Part shown: positions 1 to 10,062 of the stretch, piece by piece
How positions within the stretch are numbered: the first letter of the stretch is position 1
Layout of the letters: each line of letters opens with the position of its first letter
Assembly: GCA_030372965.1 (NCBI GenBank)
Contig: JAUCQC010000182.1
Location: forward strand, 1 to 49,459
DNA: 49,459 bases
Reading direction: 5' to 3'
DNA from: a bacterium
GTDB lineage: Bacteria > Zhuqueibacterota > QNDG01 > DTFT01
Notes under the pieces: model-generated
The model's input: only the letters and a program-made list of their open reading frames with translations
What the model was told of the DNA's origin: nothing
Database searches by the model: none
Translations under genes and position numbers: made by a program

Positions 1-1063
<1,063 letters not shown>

Positions 1064-2224
1064 TTATGGACGGTTGTTCCGCGGCCGATCCGGCTCCTGA
1101 AAGAGTCTCCGGGCGATTGTCGAGAGATACAGCCTGCAGTTCATCCAGGTGTGCCCGCCGTCCGAGAGGAACGTTTCATGTCTGATCTTCTTTTCGTCCA
1201 ACACCCGGAGATACTCCGAAACGACGGGAAAGAGGCCGTCCTCCCTGCCGATGCCGATCCAGAACAGTTTCAACCGCCGGTTCGCGGCATCCGGATCCGC
1301 GAAAAGGACCGAATTGTTCCGGTCGAATTCCTCCTTCCGCATGCCCGGCGCGAAACCGCATACCCACGCGAAAAGGTCCGGATGGTTCAGCCCCAGATAT
1401 AGAGCTTCCCCGCCGCCGCCCGAAAAACCAGCGATGGCCCTGCCGTCCGGCCGCCTGAGCACCCGGTAGTTCCCCTCCACGAACGGCAGAAGACAGCCGA
1501 AAAAGTCCTTTTGGAATTCCTGCAGATTCTCCGGGGACCGGAGACTGCCGGCCGACTTCGGGATCACGGGATAGGCCCGGCCGTACGGCATGACCACGAT
1601 CATGGGGACCGCCTTGCCCTGGTGGATGAGATTGTCGAGAATGAAATTCGCCCGGCCCACCTTGGTCCAGGTCTCCTCCGTGTCTGTTGTGCCGTGCAGC
1701 AGGTACAGTGCGGGGTATTTCCGCCCCCGGTTTTCCTCGTAGCCAGGGGGCGTGTAGACCAGCACGGGGCGGACGCCCAGCGCGTCGGAGAAATAGGTCC
1801 GGAAGGCCAGGGTTCCGTGGGGAATGTTCAGAATCGAATGGATCGGCGGCGGATCGCCGGGGATCTCCACCAGGCTGTTTTGAAAACCCTCGTTCGGGAA
1901 GATGAACTGATTGCGCGGGTCAGCCACCTGCATCCCGTCCACGTCGAAGTGGTAGGGGTACAGATCCGGCTCGACCGGGCCGACTGTGACGCTCCAGACG
2001 CCGGCCGTGTCCCGTGTCATGTCGACGGGTCCCTTCTCGAACTGGGCGTCCAGCTGGACCTTTCCGGCGGCCGGAGCCGCCAGACGGAAGACGACGGTGC
2101 GGTCCGGATTCACCTGGGGCGAAACCGGCTGCCTCATCCCCACAGGCTGTCCATCGGAACGGCCCGCCAGCAAAGCGGCCGCGGCCCAAACGATCGCGGC
2201 GTGACCTGCCATCCTGCGCTTCAT
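1064..2224 (-). CDS. CE1-like esterase with N-terminal E-set domain
   Basis: A 386-residue exported esterase. It has a signal peptide (about residues 1-25), an E-set/CBM48-like domain (about 35-120) and an alpha/beta-hydrolase domain (about 135-380). The oxyanion region reads LYLLHGTTDTEETW. The nucleophile motif is GFSGGGG with Ser268, where the two sister esterases here have GLSMGG. A candidate catalytic His lies in DGGHTW near the C-terminus. The start at 2224 follows TAGGAGGG. Proteins of this layout are feruloyl or acetyl-xylan esterases, or related exported esterases; the substrate cannot be read from sequence. It lies between the GH29 fucosidase gene (61 bp upstream) and the truncated esterase gene, and all read the same way. 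The altered nucleophile elbow may mean different specificity. Confidence 0.87.
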   Translation of the reverse strand: MKRRMAGHAAIVWAAAALLAGRSDGQPVGMRQPVSPQVNPDRTVVFRLAAPAAGKVQLDAQFEKGPVDMTRDTAGVWSVTVGPVEPDLYPYHFDVDGMQVADPRNQFIFPNEGFQNSLVEIPGDPPPIHSILNIPHGTLAFRTYFSDALGVRPVLVYTPPGYEENRGRKYPALYLLHGTTDTEETWTKVGRANFILDNLIHQGKAVPMIVVMPYGRAYPVIPKSAGSLRSPENLQEFQKDFFGCLLPFVEGNYRVLRRPDGRAIAGFSGGGGEALYLGLNHPDLFAWVCGFAPGMRKEEFDRNNSVLFADPDAANRRLKLFWIGIGREDGLFPVVSEYLRVLDEKKIRHETFLSDGGHTWMNCRLYLSTIARRLFQEPDRPRNNRP

Positions 2225-2285
2225 GCGTATGCCCTCCTATACCGTCCCCGGTCAGGCGCCGTCGGAACGGGAATGTGTCCGTTCG

Positions 2286-4688
2286 TCACCGGATCGCCTC
2301 AAAAACCATCTTGTCCAGATTCACGTTGTCCGCGTCGATCACGACTCTCAGCGCGGCCGGACCCGCGTTCAACTTCACGGTTTTGCCGATGATCGTCCAG
2401 TTCTGATACGCACCGGTGAAGGGAACGGTGATGCTCCCCGTGACGTCCCTTCCGTCGCATTCGAGGTGCAGTCGGCCGCCCTCGCTGCCCGAAGCGACCG
2501 AGAAAGAGACCCTGTACTCGCCGGACCGGTCGACCGCGACCGTATACGCCATCCATTCCCCGGCGTGGGTCCAGCCCACATTATAGCCGCCCGTTGAGCA
2601 TTTTTCGATGTCCACGGCCTGATTGAGACGGTATTGCCCGCCCTCGTTCACTTCGTTCCGGTCCGAATAGGCGTCGTCCGGGCATCCCGCGTCGAAATCC
2701 TCGGCTTCCACGGTGCCGGGGATCCGGTGCGGCTTGAACGGGGCCTGGGGCGTTTCGCAGACCTCCGCGAGCGTCCAACCGGCCATGGATCCCTTGTCGG
2801 ATCCGGACACTCCGGCCCGTGCACCCACGGCAGGGGCTCCGGCCACGGACAGGGCGGCGGCGGGAAACCGCTTGTTCGATATCCTCATCAGACCGCCGTT
2901 TGCGCGGTCGATTTTCCAGAGTTGACTCTCGTCGCCCGTCCAGACTGAAAGCAGGAGGCCCTGACCGGCCGCGTCGCAGCCGAGGGCCTTGAGACCGTCT
3001 TTCCGGTTCGAGATCCTGTACACGCCCCTGCCAGCGGATTCCAGCTTCCATTGGGAGGCCGCGGCCTTCCGGTCGGCCGTCAGGGCCAGATCCGAGCCCA
3101 GCACCGGCGCGCCGGACCTGCCGCCGGGAACGAGGAAATAATGAGGGCCGCAGTCAAGATCCGCGTATTTATCCAGCTTCGGTATGCGGCCGTCGAACCG
3201 GAGACGCAGGACATAGGCGAGTTCAGAGAACGGCCTCTCGGGCAGGCGGACCGTCAGTCCGGAAGCGTCCTGACCGAAGGGCAGGGACAGATAATTTCCG
3301 GCGGCGCCGTTGATCAGTTCCACGGACTTCAGGTTCGCGCAGTTGATCCTGTCGGAGGACAGGGAACGGAGCGTGACCTCCATCCGGTCATCGTCCCAGC
3401 CGAGAAGGATGGCGTACAGAATCGTGCTGTCCTTCGACCGGGTGTACCGGACGTCGTCCGCCGTTCCCTCGGCCGGGGCCGTGAACACGCCGTGGCCCGC
3501 GCCCATGACCGTGGGGCCTTCCCCGTATTTTTCCCAGGCGCGCGTGGCGTACACCGCTTCTCCGTATTTTTTAAGCCACGCGCCCATGGCCGTCAGGACG
3601 TCCCGCTGCTCCCGAGGGATGGACCCGTCCGCCTTCGGGGAGATGTTGAGGAGCAGGTTGCCGTTCTTGCTGATCCGGTCCAGGAACCCGTGCAGGACCT
3701 GCCTGGGGGAGTAATACCCGATCCCCTCGGTGTAGCACCAGCTCGAGGAGCTGATGGCGTCGTCGGTCAGCCAGTAGTTGTCCGTGATGTCGACCGGTCC
3801 CCCGCGCTCGTAATCCAGAACCGCGCATCTCTCGTTCAGGCCGTCCTTGTACGTGGCCACGACCTCCTTCCCCCACCCGGCCGCCGCGTTATAATAGTCG
3901 GCGAGGAATTGCAGGAGAACCGGCCGGGAAATGACATGCAGGTTGAAATCCTGCCAGATGACGTCGGGCCTGTAGCCGTCGATGATCTCCCTGTGTTTTT
4001 CGAGCCAGAAGGCCTCGTTCTTTTCCTTTCCCTGCTGGCCGAAAAGCTTCTGCAGATCCGGATCGTCCGTCTTCGGCACGGCGGAATAATACCCGGTGAT
4101 ATTGTAGGCGTGGTGCATCGACAGGATGACTTTCATGTTCCGTTTGCGGATGGCCTCCGTCAGCAGGCCGACCAGGTCGAGTTTCGGCCCCTGGTCCTTC
4201 GCGTTCCAGGGATTGACTTTGCTCGCCCACATGGAGAAACCGTCGTGGTGCTCCGCCACCGGCCCCGCGAACCGGGCGCCCGCGTCCGCGAACAACTGCG
4301 CCCATTCGTCCGGGTCAAACTGCCCGCCCTCGGACTTGAGCCTGGGGGCGAATTGCGTGAACCGTCCCTGTTTGTCCGGGGCTCCGGTGATGAAAAAATT
4401 GTATGGCCAGACGGACGGGTCGCCGTACGTCTCCGTGTGGTGACGGTTCTCCCCGGTACCCTTCAGGTACATGCTCCGGGGATACCATTCGTTCGCGAAA
4501 GCGGGGACCGCGTACACGCCCCAGTGGAAATAGATGCCGAATTTCGCGTCCTTGAACCACTCCGGAACCGGATTCGCTTTTTCCAGGGACTCGAAGGAGG
4601 GCTCGAAAACCCGCGGAGCGGCCGCGGGTTGAGCGGTCAGCAGTCCCGCGGACAACAGAGACAGGATCAACAGGGTTCGGATTCTCAT
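2286..4688 (-). CDS. GH29 alpha-L-fucosidase with ricin-like and CBM6 modules
   Basis: An 800-residue exported alpha-L-fucosidase. The signal peptide is residues 1-19 (ending LLTAQ). The GH29 catalytic domain begins at WFKDAKFGIYFHWGVYAVPA, includes EHHDGFSMW, and has the probable nucleophile Asp in VIWQDFN near residue 248. A beta-sandwich follows to about 500. Residues about 515-655 carry paired QLWKI and RISN-type repeats like a ricin beta-trefoil. Residues about 662-800 are a CBM6-like module (EAEDFD, then GEWMAYTV, then NLDKMVF at the end). GH29 enzymes release alpha-1,2/3/4/6-linked L-fucose. With beta-galactosidase and alpha-xylosidase genes alongside, fucosylated xyloglucan is a likely source. 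The start follows GAGAGAGGC, and the gene begins 15 bp after the upstream GH2 gene. Two binding modules on a non-T9SS protein are notable. Confidence 0.93.
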   Translation of the reverse strand: MRIRTLLILSLLSAGLLTAQPAAAPRVFEPSFESLEKANPVPEWFKDAKFGIYFHWGVYAVPAFANEWYPRSMYLKGTGENRHHTETYGDPSVWPYNFFITGAPDKQGRFTQFAPRLKSEGGQFDPDEWAQLFADAGARFAGPVAEHHDGFSMWASKVNPWNAKDQGPKLDLVGLLTEAIRKRNMKVILSMHHAYNITGYYSAVPKTDDPDLQKLFGQQGKEKNEAFWLEKHREIIDGYRPDVIWQDFNLHVISRPVLLQFLADYYNAAAGWGKEVVATYKDGLNERCAVLDYERGGPVDITDNYWLTDDAISSSSWCYTEGIGYYSPRQVLHGFLDRISKNGNLLLNISPKADGSIPREQRDVLTAMGAWLKKYGEAVYATRAWEKYGEGPTVMGAGHGVFTAPAEGTADDVRYTRSKDSTILYAILLGWDDDRMEVTLRSLSSDRINCANLKSVELINGAAGNYLSLPFGQDASGLTVRLPERPFSELAYVLRLRFDGRIPKLDKYADLDCGPHYFLVPGGRSGAPVLGSDLALTADRKAAASQWKLESAGRGVYRISNRKDGLKALGCDAAGQGLLLSVWTGDESQLWKIDRANGGLMRISNKRFPAAALSVAGAPAVGARAGVSGSDKGSMAGWTLAEVCETPQAPFKPHRIPGTVEAEDFDAGCPDDAYSDRNEVNEGGQYRLNQAVDIEKCSTGGYNVGWTHAGEWMAYTVAVDRSGEYRVSFSVASGSEGGRLHLECDGRDVTGSITVPFTGAYQNWTIIGKTVKLNAGPAALRVVIDADNVNLDKMVFEAIR

Positions 4689-4703
4689 TGGATGCCTCTC
4701 TCG

Positions 4704-7124
4704 TCAATGCTTTTCGGAATGAAGGGTGATCGTCGCGGAAGACAGGCCCTCTGAACCCGCCTCCAGCCTGATTTTTCCGGCCTCGCGGGCGCTTCGAACC
4801 ACGACCAGCGCGCGGCCGTGGAAGGCGTTCCGCTCGGTTCCGGAGTAGGGATCCGGGTCCTTTCCGTTTCCGTTGTCCACGCCCGCGATGACTCCGGGTC
4901 CGTCGATCCTGAAACGGAGCCTGTGCCCGGCATCGGGCCGGACCGTCCCCTCCGCGTCCGTGATCTCGACCGTCACGAAGGACAGGTCCTGTCCGTCCGC
5001 GGAGATCCGGGACCGGTCCGGTGTCAGCCGGATGCGGACCGGTTCACCCGCGGTTTTCAATGTCACGGATTCCAGTTCCCGGCCGTCTTTCACTCCCGCG
5101 GCCTTGAGAACGCCGGCAGCGTAAGGCAGAGTGAAAACAGCCTTGAATTCCTGCTCCGGGCCGGTCGGCCGCTCGCCGATTCTGTTCCCATTCAGAAACA
5201 GGCGGACGGACGGGTATCTTGAAACCACTTCGACCTGCACGTCCTTCCCCTCCATGCCGGGCCAGGTCCAGCTTTCCCGGCCGGGCCACACGGACCAGAG
5301 TGTTTCCTGGATAATCCCGTCATCCGGATTGGGCTCCCGGACGGACATGTACAGCTTCTCGGTGTCATTCCATAACATGGACCGGTAGTGGGACACGGGT
5401 TTCCGCCATCCGGTCAGATCGATGTCCCCGCAATAGGAGGTGTGCCAGGGATACACGTCGTTTTCCCAGGATTCCCCTTCCGGTTCGCCCGGAACAAAGG
5501 TGCGGCCGATGCCCGATTCGCCCAGATAGTCGATCGCGGTCCAGACGAAATCCCCGATGATATAGGGATGGTTCCGGACCATTTCCCGGTTGCTGAACGC
5601 GTCCCTCGGAAACGACTCCGTCTGCAGGATGATCCGCGACGGGACCCGCTCGTGGTCGGACACGGCCCGGTGCATCTGATAATTGTACCCGCAGACGTCA
5701 TGCGCCGCCATCAGCGGGTCGAAGATCTCCCACCCCTGGTCCCAGGTGGTCATGGCGGAGGTGACCGGCCGCGTGGGATCCAGGCCGCGGACGCATCGGG
5801 CCAGCATTTTGGCGGTTTCGACCGCGGCCGGATCAGTCCTCTCGATGATTTCGTTCCCGGTGCTCCACATCACGATCGAGGGATGGTTCCGGTCGCGCAT
5901 CACCATGGATTCGAGGTCCCGGCGCCACCAGTCGTCGAAGAAAACCGCGTAGTCGTTCGGATTCTTGCCGGTTCTCCAGCAGTCGAACGATTCGTCGATG
6001 ACCATCAACCCCAGCCGGTCGCACGCGTCGAGAAACGCCTCGGACGGCGGATTGTGCGCCGTGCGCACGGCGTTGAACCCCGCCGCTTTCAGCAGTTCCG
6101 CTTTCCGCTCCTCGGCGCGGTCGAACGCGGCGGCGCCCAGGCATCCGTTGTCGTGATGCGCGCACCCGCCGTTCAGTTTCACGGTTTTCCCGTTCAGCTG
6201 GAATCCGTTTTCAGGGCTGTATTTCAGCGACCGGATGCCGAAGGGAATCCGGACGCGGTCAAGTTCCCTCGTCCCCCGCCTCACCGTGACGCGCGCCTCG
6301 TACAGATAGGGCGTCTCCGGGGACCACAGCCGCGGAGTGCGGACGGTCACCGTGCGCAGGACCTCCCGGCTGCCTGCCGCGGCCAGTCCGACCGATGCCG
6401 TGTCTGCAGACGCGATCCGGCCTTTCCGGTCCAGGACCTGGATATCCAGGAGGATTCTTTGAGCGGTACCGGAGCTGTTCTCCACCGTCGTGCGGATTTG
6501 GACGGCCGCCGCTTCCGGCCGGACGTCCGGGGTCGTGACGCACACGCCCCACGTCGCAATGTGAACCGGATCCGTCACGATGAGCCGGACCGGCCTGTAA
6601 ATGCCGGAGCCGCTGTACCAGCGGGAGTTGAGGTGGCGGGAATTGTCCACGCGCACGGCGAGGACGTTTTCCGAATCCGGGCGGAGATGCTCGGTGAGGT
6701 CATGAAAAAAGGACGTGTACCCGTACGGATGAACGCCCAGCGAATGCCCGTTGATGAACACCTCGGCATTCATGTAAACGCCCCCGAAATAGACGGACAC
6801 GCGTTTGTCCGCCCATTCCGCGGGGATCCGGAAGTGTTTCCGGTACCACCCGGCGCCCGCGGGAAAGAATCCTCCGGCCTGGCCCGTGGGATTGTTTCGA
6901 TCGATTGTGCCCTCGATGCTCCAGTCGTGGGGCAGGTCGAGTGTCCGCCAGTTCCGGTCATCGAACCCCGGGCCGCCGGCGGACGGATCGTCCGTCAGGC
7001 TGAATTTCCAGTCTTCACCGAAAAACAGCCCGCGGTCGGTCCCTCTTGAATGACTCGAGCTTCCGGTCCAGCAGGCGGATAAAACCAGCATCGCCGCGGC
7101 CAGCCATGAGGACAGCTTTTTCAT
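4704..7124 (-). CDS. GH2 beta-galactosidase family lipoprotein
   Basis: A GH2 glycosidase, 806 residues from the preferred start. The track's ATG at 7142 is less likely, because AAAGGG sits nine bases before the ATG at 7124 (MKKLSSW). The signal peptide ends LVLSAC, a lipobox, so the protein is probably lipid-anchored. The N-terminal jelly roll contains LPHDWSIEG, GWYRKHF and VFINGHSLG. An Ig-like domain and a TIM barrel follow, with acid/base Glu in MWSTGNEI and nucleophile Glu in ILQTESF. The C-terminus has DUF4982-like and Ig-like domains (GVIAGVDNGN). Expected activity is exo-beta-galactosidase, though GH2 also includes glucuronidases and arabinosidases. It is 15 bp from GH29, so fucose removal followed by galactose removal is plausible. 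It is a close paralogue of the next gene upstream. Confidence 0.92.
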   Translation of the reverse strand: MKKLSSWLAAAMLVLSACWTGSSSHSRGTDRGLFFGEDWKFSLTDDPSAGGPGFDDRNWRTLDLPHDWSIEGTIDRNNPTGQAGGFFPAGAGWYRKHFRIPAEWADKRVSVYFGGVYMNAEVFINGHSLGVHPYGYTSFFHDLTEHLRPDSENVLAVRVDNSRHLNSRWYSGSGIYRPVRLIVTDPVHIATWGVCVTTPDVRPEAAAVQIRTTVENSSGTAQRILLDIQVLDRKGRIASADTASVGLAAAGSREVLRTVTVRTPRLWSPETPYLYEARVTVRRGTRELDRVRIPFGIRSLKYSPENGFQLNGKTVKLNGGCAHHDNGCLGAAAFDRAEERKAELLKAAGFNAVRTAHNPPSEAFLDACDRLGLMVIDESFDCWRTGKNPNDYAVFFDDWWRRDLESMVMRDRNHPSIVMWSTGNEIIERTDPAAVETAKMLARCVRGLDPTRPVTSAMTTWDQGWEIFDPLMAAHDVCGYNYQMHRAVSDHERVPSRIILQTESFPRDAFSNREMVRNHPYIIGDFVWTAIDYLGESGIGRTFVPGEPEGESWENDVYPWHTSYCGDIDLTGWRKPVSHYRSMLWNDTEKLYMSVREPNPDDGIIQETLWSVWPGRESWTWPGMEGKDVQVEVVSRYPSVRLFLNGNRIGERPTGPEQEFKAVFTLPYAAGVLKAAGVKDGRELESVTLKTAGEPVRIRLTPDRSRISADGQDLSFVTVEITDAEGTVRPDAGHRLRFRIDGPGVIAGVDNGNGKDPDPYSGTERNAFHGRALVVVRSAREAGKIRLEAGSEGLSSATITLHSEKH

Positions 7125-7188
7125 GGGACTCATCCCTTTCATGCGACGCGTGTCAGCCCCGGTGCTCCCAGAGGGACATCCGTGCCCG

Positions 7189-10050
7189 CTATCTTGCTGT
7201 TATGGAAACGCGGGCGGTCGGCAGTCCCTCGGACTCCGCGGAGATCCGTATCTCGCCGGATTCCCCGTTCGACCGGATCACCGCGAGACACAGTCCGTGG
7301 AACGCCTTCCGGTGATCCCGGTTGAAATATTCATGGCTGACCGGGTTGCCGTTGTCCACTCCGGCGATCGCGCCCGCGCCGGACACCGAGAATCGCACGA
7401 GCGGGTCCGCGTCGGGGCACAGCCGCCCTTCCCTGTCGGCGATCTCCACCCGGACGAACGAAAGGTCCTTCCCGTCCGGCCGGATCGCGGCGCGATCGGG
7501 CTTCAGGATGATTCGCGCCGGGACGCCCGCGGTGACCGCTGAATCCGCGCACGCCGCTTCCCCGTTGTTTTTGGCGACGGCCCGCACTGTACCCGGCGCG
7601 TAGGGAACCTTCCATTCCAAATAAAGATGCTCCGTGTCCCGGAAACTTTTTTCGCCGAGGGACCGTCCGTTCAGGAACAGTTCCACGGTCCCGCAGTTGC
7701 TGTAACAACGGACGGGGATCTTCTTTCCCTCGAAACCCGGCCAGTTCCAATGCGGAAGGACGTGGACCATGGGCGATCCGGTCCATTGACTCTGGTAGAG
7801 GTAGAACCGGTCCTTCGGAAACCCGCACCGGTCGACGATTCCGAAATAGGAGGAAACCGACGGCCAGCTGAAGGGGGACGGCTCGCCGATGTAGTCGAAT
7901 CCCGTCCACACGAACTCTCCGGCGATCCACGGGGCCGCGGCGACCGCCTTCAGCGTGTTTTCCGCCGTGTCGTCGTCGTAGGAGGAACGCTGATTGTCCA
8001 GGGCCAGGACGATTTTCGGGTCCCCGTTTCCTTCGGCGACCAGGTTGTACCGGCCCCGCGTGCTCACGGCCGAGGCGGTTTCGGAGGCGACCAGCGGCGT
8101 CTTCCCCTTCAGGGTCGGGTAGAAGGAAAGGTTGTAATTGACGCCGAACACGTCCAGCGGTTTCGAGAAGCCGGTTTCCACGGCCGCTTCCGGCAGGTTG
8201 CAGCCCGCGGTGACCGGCCGGGTCGGATCCTCACGCCGGCAGATGTCCGCAAGCCGCTTCGACATTTCGAACGCGTCCGGATGGTACTGCTCGGGGATCT
8301 CGTTGCCGATGCTCCAGAGAATGACGCTGGGATGGTTCCGGTCGCGGCGGATCATGTCCGCCAGGTCCCGTTCGCTCCAGGAGTCGAAAAACCGGTCGTA
8401 TCCGAACGTCGTTTTCGGCCTCTTCCACTCGTCGAACGCCTCGTCCATGACGAGGAATCCCATCCGGTCGCAGAGGTCCAGGAGTTCGGGAGCGGGCGGA
8501 TTGTGGCTCGTTCGAACCGCGTTGCAGCCCATGGTCTTCATGATTTCGAGCTGGCGCTCGATGGCGCGGCCGTTCACGGCGGTCCCCAGGCATCCCAGGT
8601 CGTGGTGGAGGTTCACCCCCCGTATCGGGACATGCCTGCCGTTCAGGAAAAATCCGCTGTCCACGGTGAATTCGAATGTCCGGATGCCGAAAGGCGTTTC
8701 GCCGGAATCCGTTTCCCGGCCGTTCACCCGGACCAGGGACTTGACGCCGTAGAGAACCGGATTCTCCAGGGACCATAAAGCGGGTTTGGCGATTCTGAGG
8801 GTATGGAGGAAAAGGCCGGCGCTGTCGGGTTCGATCCGCATCTCGGAACGGGTCACGGCGGTTTCGCGTCCGGACGCGTCCACAATGACGGATTCCAGAA
8901 TGACGGACTGCGGAACCGGCGACTGGTTCCGGACTTTTGTTTCCACGCGGACCGTCGCCGCGTCCTCGGAAACGTCCGGCGTGGTCACGCCGACCCCCCA
9001 CTGCGCGATGTGAACCGGATCGGTCTTCGTCAGCCGCACGTTCCGGTAAATGCCCGCACCGGAATACCAGCGGGAACAGGGCTGTTTCACGTCGACCCGC
9101 ACGGCCAGGACGTTCCTCCCCTCTCCGAACCGGACGTGCTCCGTCAATTCATACTGACAGCTGGAATAGCCGTACGGCCGGTTGCCGAGATGCGCGCCGT
9201 TGATCCAGACGTCGCTGTTCATGTACACGCCGTCGAATTCGACGAATATCCTTTTCCCCCGGTCGCCTTCGGGCAGGCTGAACGTCTTTCTGTACCACCC
9301 GGTTCCTCCGTCGACATATCCCGCTCCGCTGCCGCCCGGGCAGGCGGAATCGAAGGGTCCCTCGATCGTCTTCTCCCCCTCCGCGTAGAGGCCGCCGCCC
9401 TGGACGCCGTCGAACACACGTATGGCGATGCTGTTGCTTTCCCCGTACCGGATGAGTTCGGCGGGAATCCGGTACTGCCTGAGCCGGTCCCACGCGGTCA
9501 CGTAACCGGGGGGAAAGGATCCCAGGCCGCCCACCTTCACGCCGTTGAAGAAAGTCTCGTCCGCGTCGTCGATCCTCCCCAGATTGACGATGATGTCCTT
9601 TCCCTTTAAATCCGCCGGGACAACCAGGCCGCGCCGGTACCATCCGATCACGTTGTCGTCCGTGTAGTCCGAGTGCGTCTCCCAGTTCGCCGGAAGCGTC
9701 ACGTTCTGCCAGGAACCGTCGTCCAGCCCGGGATTTTTCCACGACGGATCGTCGCCCTTGCTGAATTTCCACTGGCCGGCCGCCGCGCGGATCTCGGGGA
9801 CGGCTTCCGCCTCCGGCTCGGCCGGGGTCAGCCCTTCTATGCTCCAGTCGTGGGGCAGGATAAGGCTGCGCCAGGCAGAATCGTCCAGCGAGGGGTTCTG
9901 TCCGTCCGGGACATCGCCGAGCCGGAAACGCCAGCCCTCGTTGAACGGGACCGTGCCCGGGGACTGGGCGGTCACGGCGGACGCGGCCAGGAAACACGCC
10001 GCGCCGGCCGCGATCCGGCGGATCGCGCGGGGATGGGATCGAAACATCAC
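7189..10050 (-). CDS. GH2 beta-galactosidase family protein with nested extra jelly-roll domain
   Basis: A 953-residue exported GH2 enzyme. It may start at GTG 10050 or ATG 10047; GGAG lies upstream. The signal peptide runs to about residue 29 (AVTAQ). The first GH2 domain begins normally (NEGWRFRLGD, LPHDWSIEG, residues 37-73). It is then interrupted by about 155 extra residues (about 80-235) that form a second complete sugar-binding-like jelly roll (DDADETFFNGVKVG). The domain resumes at GWYRKTF (251). In the neighbouring GH2 protein these two motifs are only 19 residues apart. The barrel carries WSIGNEI (acid/base) and VASETAS (nucleophile). DUF4982-like and Ig-like domains follow (AIAGVDNGNP). 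It is a probable beta-galactosidase or related exo-glycosidase. The gap to the upstream GH51-like gene is 12 bp. Confidence 0.92.
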   Translation of the reverse strand: MMFRSHPRAIRRIAAGAACFLAASAVTAQSPGTVPFNEGWRFRLGDVPDGQNPSLDDSAWRSLILPHDWSIEGLTPAEPEAEAVPEIRAAAGQWKFSKGDDPSWKNPGLDDGSWQNVTLPANWETHSDYTDDNVIGWYRRGLVVPADLKGKDIIVNLGRIDDADETFFNGVKVGGLGSFPPGYVTAWDRLRQYRIPAELIRYGESNSIAIRVFDGVQGGGLYAEGEKTIEGPFDSACPGGSGAGYVDGGTGWYRKTFSLPEGDRGKRIFVEFDGVYMNSDVWINGAHLGNRPYGYSSCQYELTEHVRFGEGRNVLAVRVDVKQPCSRWYSGAGIYRNVRLTKTDPVHIAQWGVGVTTPDVSEDAATVRVETKVRNQSPVPQSVILESVIVDASGRETAVTRSEMRIEPDSAGLFLHTLRIAKPALWSLENPVLYGVKSLVRVNGRETDSGETPFGIRTFEFTVDSGFFLNGRHVPIRGVNLHHDLGCLGTAVNGRAIERQLEIMKTMGCNAVRTSHNPPAPELLDLCDRMGFLVMDEAFDEWKRPKTTFGYDRFFDSWSERDLADMIRRDRNHPSVILWSIGNEIPEQYHPDAFEMSKRLADICRREDPTRPVTAGCNLPEAAVETGFSKPLDVFGVNYNLSFYPTLKGKTPLVASETASAVSTRGRYNLVAEGNGDPKIVLALDNQRSSYDDDTAENTLKAVAAAPWIAGEFVWTGFDYIGEPSPFSWPSVSSYFGIVDRCGFPKDRFYLYQSQWTGSPMVHVLPHWNWPGFEGKKIPVRCYSNCGTVELFLNGRSLGEKSFRDTEHLYLEWKVPYAPGTVRAVAKNNGEAACADSAVTAGVPARIILKPDRAAIRPDGKDLSFVRVEIADREGRLCPDADPLVRFSVSGAGAIAGVDNGNPVSHEYFNRDHRKAFHGLCLAVIRSNGESGEIRISAESEGLPTARVSITAR

Positions 10051-10062
10051 AGGGATCTACTC

